A DNA stretch of 46,362 bases, from assembly GCF_004353985.1 (NCBI RefSeq), contig NZ_SMOA01000021.1:1-46362 (forward strand), in the 5' to 3' direction. Below the pieces are notes generated by a model, which worked only from the letters and a program-made list of their open reading frames with translations, had not been told where the DNA came from and made no database searches. Of the stretch, positions 30,003 through 37,214 are shown piece after piece (positions within the stretch are counted from its first letter, which is position 1; each line of letters opens with the position of its first letter). The stretch comes from Paracraurococcus ruber. Lineage in GTDB: Bacteria; Pseudomonadota; Alphaproteobacteria; Acetobacterales; Acetobacteraceae. Both the position numbers and the translations under genes were made by a program.

Positions 30003-31372
30003 TGCGCGGCGCTCCCCAGCGCGGCGGCCATGGCGGCGCGCTTGCGCGCCTCGGCCCGCCGATGCGTCGCCGGCGCCACGCCCAGGTTTTCCCGCAAGGT
30101 CATCCCCTCGTATGCCGTGCGGAACAGGCCGCGGCGCTGCAGTTCCGGCACCACCATGTCCACCACATCCTCGAGGCCGCCCGGCAGCCAGGGCGGCAGG
30201 ATGTTGAAGCCATCCGCGGCGTCCTGGTGGAACCACTCTTCCATGGCGTCGGCGATATCGGCCGGCGTGCCGATGACCAGGCGATGCCCGTTGCCGCCGG
30301 CGATGGAGAGGTAGAGCTGGCGGATCGTCAGGTTGCCGCGCCGGGCGATGTCGAGGAAGATCTGCGCGCGGCTGTGCATGCGGCGGTTGGGCGGTTCCGG
30401 CACCGGCCCGTCCAGGTCGTAGCCGCTGAGGTCGCCGAGGTAGTTCGCCAGCGCCGCCAGCCCGACCAGCGGATCGACGCGCTGCTGCAGCGCCTCGTAG
30501 CGGTCCTGCGCCTCCTGCCGGGTGCGGCCGGGCACCGCCATCAGCCCCGGCATGATCTTCAGGTGGTCCGGGTCGCGGCCATACCGTGCCATGCGCCCCT
30601 TCACGTCGCGGTAGTAGGCCTGCGCATCCGCCAGCGTCTGCGCCGCGGCATAGACGACATCGGCGGTGGCGGCGGCCAATTCGCGCCCCTGGTCGCTGGC
30701 GCCGGCCTGGACGATGACGGGCGCGCCCTGCGGCGTGCGGGCGACGTTCAACGGGCCCTTGACCTGGAAATGCGGGCCCTGATGGTCCAGCACATGCAGG
30801 CCTTCGGGGCGATAATTGATCCCGCTCTCCTTGTCCCGGACGAAGACATCGTCCTCCCAGCTTTCCCACAGGCCGCGCACCACCTCGACGAATTCGGCGG
30901 CGCGGTCGTAGCGGACATCGTAGCCGGGCGCCTTGTCGCGGTTGAAATTCCGCGCCTCCATGTCGGTGACGCTGGTCACCACGTTCCAGCCGGCGCGGCC
31001 GCCGCTGATATGGTCGAGCGAGGCGAATTTCCGCGCGACGTGGTAGGGCTCGTTGTAGGTGGTGCTGGCGGTGGCGACCAGGCCGACGCGCCGCGTCACC
31101 ATCGCCAGCGCGGACAGCAGGGTCAGCGGCTCGAACTGCACGTTCTTGCTGGTGCGGCACAGCGCGCCCTTCGGCTCGTCATGGAAGCGGATGCCGACGC
31201 CGTCGGCCAGGAAGGCCATGTCGAACAGCCCGCGCTCGGCCGCCTGGGTGACGCGGACGAAATGCGGCAGCTCCATGTTGCCGCCGGCCGGCGCATCGGG
31301 ATGGCGCCAAGCCGCCAGATGGTAGCCCAGCCCGATCATGGACACGCCCAGCCGGATCCGCCGCTTCGCCAT
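29999..31372 (-). CDS. NtaA/SnaA/DszA-family FMN-dependent monooxygenase (copy 3, operon head)
   Basis: 457 residues from the ATG at 31372, which has GGGGGAG upstream. It has the same family motifs: IGLGYHLAAWRHPDAPAGG, ATASTTYNEPYHVARKFASL, DHISGGRAGWNVVTSVTDME, VQAGASDQGRELAAATADVV, VIGTPADIADAMEEW and GLFRTAYEGMTLRENLGV. It diverges from copies 1 and 2 in the SVTDMEARNFNRDKAPGYDV segment and has a basic C-terminal tail (RRAEARKRAAMAAALG). As first gene it is next to the probable promoter region shared with the divergent cyclodeaminase-family gene at 31635. Confidence 0.92.
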   Translation of the reverse strand: MAKRRIRLGVSMIGLGYHLAAWRHPDAPAGGNMELPHFVRVTQAAERGLFDMAFLADGVGIRFHDEPKGALCRTSKNVQFEPLTLLSALAMVTRRVGLVATASTTYNEPYHVARKFASLDHISGGRAGWNVVTSVTDMEARNFNRDKAPGYDVRYDRAAEFVEVVRGLWESWEDDVFVRDKESGINYRPEGLHVLDHQGPHFQVKGPLNVARTPQGAPVIVQAGASDQGRELAAATADVVYAAAQTLADAQAYYRDVKGRMARYGRDPDHLKIMPGLMAVPGRTRQEAQDRYEALQQRVDPLVGLAALANYLGDLSGYDLDGPVPEPPNRRMHSRAQIFLDIARRGNLTIRQLYLSIAGGNGHRLVIGTPADIADAMEEWFHQDAADGFNILPPWLPGGLEDVVDMVVPELQRRGLFRTAYEGMTLRENLGVAPATHRRAEARKRAAMAAALGSAAQ

Positions 31373-31401
31373 GGGTGGGTCTCCCCCCTCGCCACGCCAG
31401 C

Positions 31402-31423
31402 ATCGCACGATGATCGCACAATG
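31402..31423. promoter_or_regulatory. Direct repeats in the divergent promoter region
   Basis: ATCGCACGATG and ATCGCACAATG (31402-31412, 31413-31423) are adjacent 11-bp direct repeats, 30 bases upstream of the monooxygenase operon start, with a partial third match (GCACGAT) at 31434. The spacing of 11 bp puts them on one DNA face. They could be a regulator site; no regulator gene is adjacent. Confidence 0.3.
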
Positions 31424-31634
31424 GTCGGAGAAAGCACGATCCATGCCATGCCCCCGGCGGCGCGCATCCCGGGCCGCCCTCGTCGATCCGGCGCCGATCC
31501 GCTGCCGGCGCGGCCAGGGGCTGCGAGTTTCGCGGGCAGCGCGCGGCACGGCTGGCCGGCGGCGCGGCGGACGCGCTATGCGGGCATGGCCCGCCGCGCC
31601 GCCCGCGGCCATCCCCTGCCCGGAGACCGATGCC

Positions 31635-32585
31635 ATGGCGGCCGCCACCACCCTCCCGGTCCTCGATGCCGCCGCGGTCGCCGCCGCCCTGCCCTATCCG
31701 CGGCTGATCGCCGCGCTGCGCGCCGCCTTCGCCGCCGCCACGGTGCAGGCGCCGCCGCGCGCCAACCACCGCATTCCCGTCCCCGGCGCGCCGGATGGCA
31801 CCCTGCTGGTCATGCCGGCCTGGGAGCCGGGCGGGCCGCTGGGCGTGAAGCTCGTCACCGTCTTCCCCGGCAATGCCGCGCGCGGCGAGCCGGCGCTGCA
31901 CTCCACCTACCTGCTGTCGGATGCGGTCACGGGGCGGCCGCAGGCGCTGCTGGACGGCAACGAGATCACCGGGCGCCGCACCGCCGCCGTCTCGGCGCTG
32001 GCGGCGGACCTGCTGGCGCCGCCGGGGGCGGAGGTGCTGCTGCTGCTCGGCGCCGGGCATATCGCCGGCATGGTCCCGGCGGCGATGCGCGCGGTGCGGC
32101 CGATCCGCCGCGTGCTGGTCTGGAACCCCCGCCCCGCCCGGGCCGAGGCGCTGGCGGCCAGGCTGGGCGATGCCGGCTTCGCCGCCGAAGCGGTGGCGGA
32201 TGCGCGGGCGGCGGCGGCCGAGGCCGACATCGTCAGCTGCGCCACCCTGGCCACGGCGCCGATCCTGGCAGGCGCCTGGCTGCGGCCGGGCGCGCATCTC
32301 GACCTCATCGGCGGCTTCGCGCCCGGCATGCGGGAAGCGGACAGCGCCGCCTTCGCCCGCGCCGCCCATGTGGCGGTGGACAACCCGGCGGCGCTGGCCG
32401 AATCCGGCGACTTGATCGCCCCCCTGGCCGAAGGCGTGCTGCGGGCGGATGCCGTGGCGCCGCTCGGCGCCCTCTGCCGGGGGGAGGCGCCGGGCCGCAC
32501 CGGGCCGGCGGAGATCACGGTCTTCAAGTCGGTCGGCACCGCGCTGGCGGATTTGACGGCGGCGCGGCTGGTGGCCGGCGGCTGA
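31635..32585 (+). CDS. Ornithine cyclodeaminase/mu-crystallin family protein
   Basis: A 316-residue NAD(P)-binding enzyme. The ATG at 31635 has GGAG nine bases upstream. ANHRIPVPGAPDGTLLVMPA and GVKLVTVFPGN make the N-terminal catalytic domain. DGNEITGRRTAAVSALAADL leads into a Rossmann fold with LLLGAGHIAGMVPAAM. LDLIGGFAPGMREAD and EITVFKSVGTALADL are family motifs. Members include ornithine cyclodeaminase, alanine dehydrogenase and ketimine reductases, and sequence alone does not separate them. It is divergent from the monooxygenase operon across 262 bases, so a shared role in amine or imine metabolism is possible. Confidence 0.9.
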   Translation: MAAATTLPVLDAAAVAAALPYPRLIAALRAAFAAATVQAPPRANHRIPVPGAPDGTLLVMPAWEPGGPLGVKLVTVFPGNAARGEPALHSTYLLSDAVTGRPQALLDGNEITGRRTAAVSALAADLLAPPGAEVLLLLGAGHIAGMVPAAMRAVRPIRRVLVWNPRPARAEALAARLGDAGFAAEAVADARAAAAEADIVSCATLATAPILAGAWLRPGAHLDLIGGFAPGMREADSAAFARAAHVAVDNPAALAESGDLIAPLAEGVLRADAVAPLGALCRGEAPGRTGPAEITVFKSVGTALADLTAARLVAGG

Positions 32586-32683
32586 CGCTGCCGCGCCCAT
32601 GGCGGCTCGCGGTCCGGCATGGACGCTTCACCGCCGCGGCGCCCTGGTCGCGGGACGGATCGACGCTGCGCGCCGTCCACTTC

Positions 32684-32815
32684 GCTCCGCGATCCGCACC
32701 GCGCATTTGACGAGCGGATTCACGCTATGCGCCGGTCCCGCCGCTCCGCGATCCGCACCGCGCATTTGACGAGCGGATTCACGCTATGCGCCGGTCCCGC
32801 CGCTCCGCGATCCGC
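32684..32815. repeat. 59-bp tandem repeat, about 2.2 copies
   Basis: Two identical units (32684-32742 and 32743-32801) plus a 14-base start of a third lie in the gap before the small gene at 32852. Each unit has GCGATCCGC and GCGGATT as inverted arms around CATTTGACGA, and a TTGACG..TATGCG pair spaced only 13 bases. It is non-coding by position and sequence. A duplicated intergenic element or operator array is possible. Confidence 0.9.
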
Positions 32816-32851
32816 TCTGGCGCGTTGCCTGCGGGTGCGAGGGAGATCGCC

Positions 32852-33046
32852 ATGACCAACCCCACCGAAGGCCGGCCCGAGGGCAGCCGCGAGCGCATGA
32901 GCACCAGCGACCCCGATTCCAAGACCACCGCGGCCGAGGTCCAGCGCGGCAACACCACCCGGAACCCCGATGCCAAGGTGCCGTCCGACCTCTATCCCGA
33001 CCCGCCGGGCGTCGCGGAAACCCTGCCCGGCGCACCGGACGACTGA
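32852..33046 (+). CDS. Small hydrophilic hypothetical protein
   Basis: 64 residues starting MTNPTEGRPEGSRERM, with GGGAG six bases upstream of the ATG. Highly charged, rich in Pro, Asp and Thr (STSDPDSKTTAAEVQRGN, then PSDLYPDPPGVAETLPG) and lacking hydrophobic segments, so probably disordered. The unusual composition and a good SD support a real gene. It has no recognised family. It stands just downstream of the 59-bp tandem repeats, which may carry its regulation. A stress-related role is only a guess. Confidence 0.6.
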   Translation: MTNPTEGRPEGSRERMSTSDPDSKTTAAEVQRGNTTRNPDAKVPSDLYPDPPGVAETLPGAPDD

Positions 33047-33097
33047 CGGCAAGGCGCCGGCGCCAGCCGCAGCGGCATCTCGACGGCGGCCGCGGAA

Positions 33098-34342
33098 ATG
33101 CGCCACGCTGCCGTGATGACCGAACCTCGAGAGGGCGCGCCAGACCGGCCCTCGCCGGCCGACTGCGCCGGGCTGGCCCTGCTGGGCGGGCTGCCGCCGC
33201 CCCTCCTGGCGCGCATCCTGGCGCGCTGCCGCATCGCCCGCTTCGCCCCGGGCGAGGCCATCCTGGTCCGCGACCAGCAGAACGAATCGCTGCATTTCCT
33301 GCTCGCCGGCCAGGCGGAGATCCATTTCGACCTGGCCGAGCGGTCCCGGCCCATCCCCATCCCGGCCGGGCGGATGTTCGGCGAGATGTCGGTGATCGAC
33401 GGGCTGCCGGTCTCCGCGCATGTGCTGGCGGGGACGGCGTGCCGGGTGCTGCTGGTGCCGGCGCCGGTGTTCTGGGAGGAGGTGGTGACCGCCCCGGGCG
33501 CCGCGCGCGACATCATGCGCCAGCTCAGCGGCCTGCTGCGCGCCGACGCGCTGCGGCTGACGGAGGCGCTGCGCGAGCGGCTGAAGCATGAGGCGCTGGC
33601 GCGCGAGCTGACCCTGGCGCGGGAGATCCAGATGGGCATGCTGCGCCAGCCCGATGACTGGTTCCCGGCCGAGCGGCGCTGCGACATGGCGGCGCTGATC
33701 GAGCCGGCGCGGCTGGTCGGCGGCGATTTCTACGATGCGCAGATGCTGGGCCCGGACCGGCTGCTGCTGACGATCGGCGACGTCGCCGGCAAGGGCATCA
33801 GCGCGGCGCTGTTCATGGTGCGGGCGCTGACCCTGATGCGCGCCGAGGCGGCGGAGACGGCGGACGCCGCGGGCATCGCCGCCGGGGTGAATCGCGCGCT
33901 GGCGGCGGACAACCCGGCTTCCATGTTCGTCACGCTGCTGCTGGCGGTGCTGGACCTGCGCAGCGGGGAGGTGTCCTTCGCCAATTACGGCCACCTGCCG
34001 CCGGTGCTGCTGGGCCCCGAAGGCGGCGCCGCCTTCCATCCCCTGCCGGCCAACGCGGTCGCCGGCATCATGGCCGGCGCGCAGGGCGCGACGGGGCGGC
34101 TGCAATTGCAACCCGGCGACACGCTGCTGCTCTATTCGGACGGCGTGACGGAAGCGGTGGATCCCGGCATGACGCAGTTCGCCGAGGCCGGGCTCCTGGC
34201 GGCGCTGCGGGAGGCGCGGCCGGCAGACCCGGCGACGGGGCTGCGCGCCGTCTCGGCCGCGGTGGCGCGCCATGCCGGCGCGGCCGAGCAGGCGGACGAC
34301 ATCACCCTGCTCGCGGTCCGCTGGAACGGCCCCGCCGCCTGA
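33098..34342 (+). CDS. Cyclic-nucleotide-fold/PP2C-type (SpoIIE-RsbU) phosphatase
   Basis: 414 residues. About 24-145 form a cyclic-nucleotide-binding-fold sensor (FAPGEAILVRDQQNESLHFL, then GRMFGEMSVIDGLPVSAHVL). A coiled linker (149-180, LTEALRERLKHEALARELTL) leads to a PP2C-like phosphatase with VGGDFYDA (metal-binding D210), GDVAGKGISAALFM (D228), LLYSDGVTEAVD and the terminal ADDITLLAVRW. Such enzymes dephosphorylate an anti-sigma-factor antagonist. No kinase or antagonist is adjacent. The phosphate-binding arginine normally after the GE motif is replaced (PVSAHV), so cAMP binding is doubtful. The ATG at 33116 is an alternative start. Confidence 0.88.
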   Translation: MRHAAVMTEPREGAPDRPSPADCAGLALLGGLPPPLLARILARCRIARFAPGEAILVRDQQNESLHFLLAGQAEIHFDLAERSRPIPIPAGRMFGEMSVIDGLPVSAHVLAGTACRVLLVPAPVFWEEVVTAPGAARDIMRQLSGLLRADALRLTEALRERLKHEALARELTLAREIQMGMLRQPDDWFPAERRCDMAALIEPARLVGGDFYDAQMLGPDRLLLTIGDVAGKGISAALFMVRALTLMRAEAAETADAAGIAAGVNRALAADNPASMFVTLLLAVLDLRSGEVSFANYGHLPPVLLGPEGGAAFHPLPANAVAGIMAGAQGATGRLQLQPGDTLLLYSDGVTEAVDPGMTQFAEAGLLAALREARPADPATGLRAVSAAVARHAGAAEQADDITLLAVRWNGPAA

Positions 34343-34489
34343 GGCGAGTTACCCGCGTGCAACACGCATTGCGGTGTCTGACGGGCTTGTGTCGGGCGGT
34401 GGCGCTCTCTTTGGGCGACGGCCGCGCCATTCTGCGCTCCCTTCGATGCATGCTGCGCCGCAACCAAGGCGCGAATTCGGAGAAGCGCT

Positions 34490-36424
34490 TTGAACCTCAA
34501 CATCCTTCTGCGCGGCCAGTCCAATTCCATCATCCTCGGCTGGGCCGAGCAGAATGCCGGGGCCATCTCCGGCGAGGTGCAGCGGCTGCTGGGATTCAAC
34601 GGCAGCACCGACACGGTCCGCGTGGAATTCGAATGGCTGTCGCCGACCGGCGCCAACACCTCGGTCGGCGGCACGGCCCTGATCGGCGACTGGCTGCGGC
34701 CGGTGGGCAATGGCTGGCAGGTGAACACCCTGGAACAGGGCCTGCTGAACTACGTCAACGCCCTGCCGCCATCGACCAAGGCCGAGCCGACGGTGGTGCT
34801 GTGGCTGCACAACGAATACGACAGCGGCAATGCCGGGCTGACCGCCGCCGCCTGGGAAAGCGCGGTGCGGTTCGACGCGGCGCAGGTGCGCGCCGCCTTC
34901 GGCCAGGACGTGCCCTACATCTTCGTCAAGCCGATCCCCTATGTCTCGGGCACCGATGCCGGGGCGCAGGCGATCCGGCTGGGCATGACGGAACTGGCGG
35001 CCGACCCGGCCTTCAACGCCGACATGACGGCCTCGACCTTCGACCTCGACATGAACACGGATGTCTTCGGCGCCGGCGGGCACATGTCGGATGCCGATGC
35101 GCGGATCGTCGCCGCCCGGGCGGCGCGCAGCATCGCCGAGGAATTCGCCGCCTATGCCAAGCCGGGCTCGCCGGTCGCGGCCGGCGGCGGCAACATCGAC
35201 GACACGGGGCCGCAGGCGGTGCAGGCGCTGCCGTCCGGCTACCGCCAGCTGACCGTCACCTTCCAGCATGATGCGGCGGCGACGCTGGCGGCGCTGGATG
35301 CCGGCGCCGCCAGCGGGCTGAACTGGTCGGTGCGCAACGGCGATGCGGTGGCGGCGGCGACCAGCGCGACCATTACCGGCGCCAACACGCTGGTGCTGGG
35401 CTTCGGGCAGGACCTGCCGACCGGCGGCCGGCTCTACTACGGCTTCGGCAATGCGCAGACGGCGTTCGGCGGCAATGCCCAGGGCCATGCCGTGTATGAC
35501 GACCAGGGCATGCCGGCCAGCGGGCCGGCCGCCGGGCTCTACCTGCACACCCAGGCCGTGCACCCGGCGGATTTCAACGGCGACGGGCTGGCCGACCTGC
35601 TCTGGCGCGGCCAGGGCGGCGATGTCGCGGTGTGGCAGCTCAACGGCGGCGCGGTCGCCGGCGGCCTGCTGCCCAACCCGGGCAGCTACTGGTCCGTGGC
35701 CGATACCGGCGACTTCAACGGCGATGGCCGCGCCGACCTGCTCTGGCGCGGCCAGGCGGGCGAGGCGGCGGTGTGGCTGCTGAACGGCACCACGCCGCTG
35801 GCCGGCGCATCCCTGGCCACCCCCGGCACCGCCTGGGCGGTGGCGGCGACCGGCGACACCAATGGCGATGGCCGCGCCGACATCCTCTGGCGCAACCAGG
35901 CGGGCGGGCTGTCGATCTGGACCATGGACGGGCTCAACGTCCTCGCCACGCCGGCGCTGCCGGATCCCGGCCCCAACTGGCGCGTCGCCGGCCTGGCCGA
36001 CGTGACCGGCGACGGCAAGGCCGACCTGATCTGGCGCGGCACGAATGGCGAGGTGGGGATCTGGGCGCTGGACGGCGCCAACATCCTCGGCAGCGCCACG
36101 CTGCCCAATCCCGGCAATGGCTGGACCCTGGCGGCGACCGCCGACCTGAACGGCGACGGGCGGAACGACCTGATCTGGCGCGGCGCCAATGGCGAGGTGG
36201 CGACCTGGCAGCTGGATGGCGGGACGGTGATCGATGCGCGGGTACTGCCCAATCCCGGCACCTACTGGACCCTGCAGGGCGTCGGCGACATCAACGGCGA
36301 CCGGCAGGCGGACCTAGTCTGGCACGGCCAGGCCGGCGAGACGGTGGCCTGGATCATGAGCGGCGGCAGCCCCGTCGCCTCGGCGGCGCTGCCCAACCCG
36401 GGCAGCTACTGGCTGATCGGCTGA
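34490..36424 (+). CDS. SGNH/GDSL-like esterase with six FG-GAP repeats
   Basis: 644 residues from a TTG start (34490) with GGAG seven bases upstream. There is no signal peptide: the block-I motif LLRGQSNSI begins at residue 6 with candidate nucleophile Ser11. LWLHNEYDS (104-112) matches the oxyanion-hole block and GAGGHMSDADAR (around His198) the catalytic-His block, as in SASA/GDSL acetylesterases. A spacer domain (about 230-355) follows. Residues 361-644 are six 47-48-residue FG-GAP repeats of the type DFNGDGRADLLWRGQAGE. These can form a Ca-binding blade or propeller. Likely exported by a non-Sec route (type I?), acting on surface or extracellular glycans; substrate unknown. Confidence 0.8.
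   Translation: MNLNILLRGQSNSIILGWAEQNAGAISGEVQRLLGFNGSTDTVRVEFEWLSPTGANTSVGGTALIGDWLRPVGNGWQVNTLEQGLLNYVNALPPSTKAEPTVVLWLHNEYDSGNAGLTAAAWESAVRFDAAQVRAAFGQDVPYIFVKPIPYVSGTDAGAQAIRLGMTELAADPAFNADMTASTFDLDMNTDVFGAGGHMSDADARIVAARAARSIAEEFAAYAKPGSPVAAGGGNIDDTGPQAVQALPSGYRQLTVTFQHDAAATLAALDAGAASGLNWSVRNGDAVAAATSATITGANTLVLGFGQDLPTGGRLYYGFGNAQTAFGGNAQGHAVYDDQGMPASGPAAGLYLHTQAVHPADFNGDGLADLLWRGQGGDVAVWQLNGGAVAGGLLPNPGSYWSVADTGDFNGDGRADLLWRGQAGEAAVWLLNGTTPLAGASLATPGTAWAVAATGDTNGDGRADILWRNQAGGLSIWTMDGLNVLATPALPDPGPNWRVAGLADVTGDGKADLIWRGTNGEVGIWALDGANILGSATLPNPGNGWTLAATADLNGDGRNDLIWRGANGEVATWQLDGGTVIDARVLPNPGTYWTLQGVGDINGDRQADLVWHGQAGETVAWIMSGGSPVASAALPNPGSYWLIG
35570..36424 (+). repeat. Six 141-144-bp in-frame FG-GAP repeats
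   Basis: The units start at the Asp codon of D-x-NGDG at 35570, 35711, 35855, 35999, 36143 and 36287. Five spacings are 141, 144, 144, 144 and 144 bases. Each has DxxGDGxxDLxWRGxxGE, a W-x-L/M-D/N-G strand, and LPNPGxxW. The last ends the protein at PNPGSYWLIG. Confidence 0.92.
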
Positions 36425-36431
36425 TGCCGAC

Positions 36432-36459
36432 GGCCGTTGACCGTGACCGGTCAACGGCC
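36432..36459 (+). terminator. Perfect 12-bp hairpin after the esterase gene
   Basis: GGCCGTTGACCG (36432-36443) pairs perfectly with CGGTCAACGGCC (36448-36459) around TGAC, eight bases after the stop. It is followed by a C run instead of a T run. Confidence 0.6.
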
Positions 36460-36658
36460 CCCCCCCGATCGCCGGGCGGCTTGCGCCGCAGACCCTGGCG
36501 ACGCGGCATGGGCCGCGGCGCCCGTCCGGGCGCTCGGCATGACGGGACCATCCATTGCCGTTGCCATGGGCCGCCGCATCACGACCGCGTGGCGGCGCGG
36601 GGGCGGCCCCGCTGACAGCCGGCCGCACCCGCCCACCTGCGGCGAAGCAGCGGATGGA

Positions 36659-37168
36659 ATGGCGATGGGCAGCACGGCGAAGCGCAGCGACCCGGCCCTG
36701 TGGGACCGGGTGAAGCGGGCGGTGACGGCAGGCGACAAGGGCGGCGAGCCGGGCCAATGGTCGGCCCGCAAGGCGCAGATCGCGGTGCAGGACTACAAGC
36801 GGCAGGGCGGCGGCTACGAAGGCCGCAAGCGCGCCGACAACAGCCTGCAGCACTGGACCAAGGAGGAATGGGGCACCGGCTCGGGCCGGCGCAGCCGCGA
36901 CAGCGGCGAGCGCTACCTGCCGAAGGAGGCGCGCGAGCACCTCTCCCCCGCCGAATACCGCCGCACCTCGGCGAAGAAGCGGCGCGACATGCAGGCGGGG
37001 CGGCAATTTTCCGACCAGCCCAAGGATGTGGCGCGCAAGACGGCGCGGCACCGCCAGGACGGCGCGGAGCCGAGCAAGGCGGATTTGTTGGAGGAGGCCA
37101 GGCGCCGCGGCATCCAGGGCCGGTCGCGGATGGACAAGGCCGCGCTCAAGAAGGCACTGGGCCGGTAG
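36659..37168 (+). CDS. DUF5872-like protein with C-terminal Rho-N/SAP-like motif
   Basis: 169 residues from ATG 36659 (MAMGSTAKRSDPALWDRVKR). A Lys/Arg-rich N-terminal domain has VTAGDKGGEPGQWSARKAQI, the type of motif seen in DUF5872 proteins, then VQDYKRQGGGYEGRK and LQHWTKEEWGT. A basic middle (KKRRDMQAGRQFSDQPKDVA) follows. The end (SKADLLEEARRRGIQGRSRM, then DKAALKKALGR) resembles the small helical Rho N-terminal/SAP fold found in nucleic-acid-binding proteins. A role with DNA or RNA is plausible. An ATG six bases later is possible. AMP nucleosidase is 46 bases downstream. Confidence 0.75.
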   Translation: MAMGSTAKRSDPALWDRVKRAVTAGDKGGEPGQWSARKAQIAVQDYKRQGGGYEGRKRADNSLQHWTKEEWGTGSGRRSRDSGERYLPKEAREHLSPAEYRRTSAKKRRDMQAGRQFSDQPKDVARKTARHRQDGAEPSKADLLEEARRRGIQGRSRMDKAALKKALGR

Positions 37169-37214
37169 CAACGCCGGGCGATCCCGCGGCAGGATGGCGC
37201 GTTCGGAGCACGCC

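Noticed and set aside
32684-32815. CRISPR array
   Set aside because: The 59-bp units are directly adjacent without spacers and no cas gene is present.
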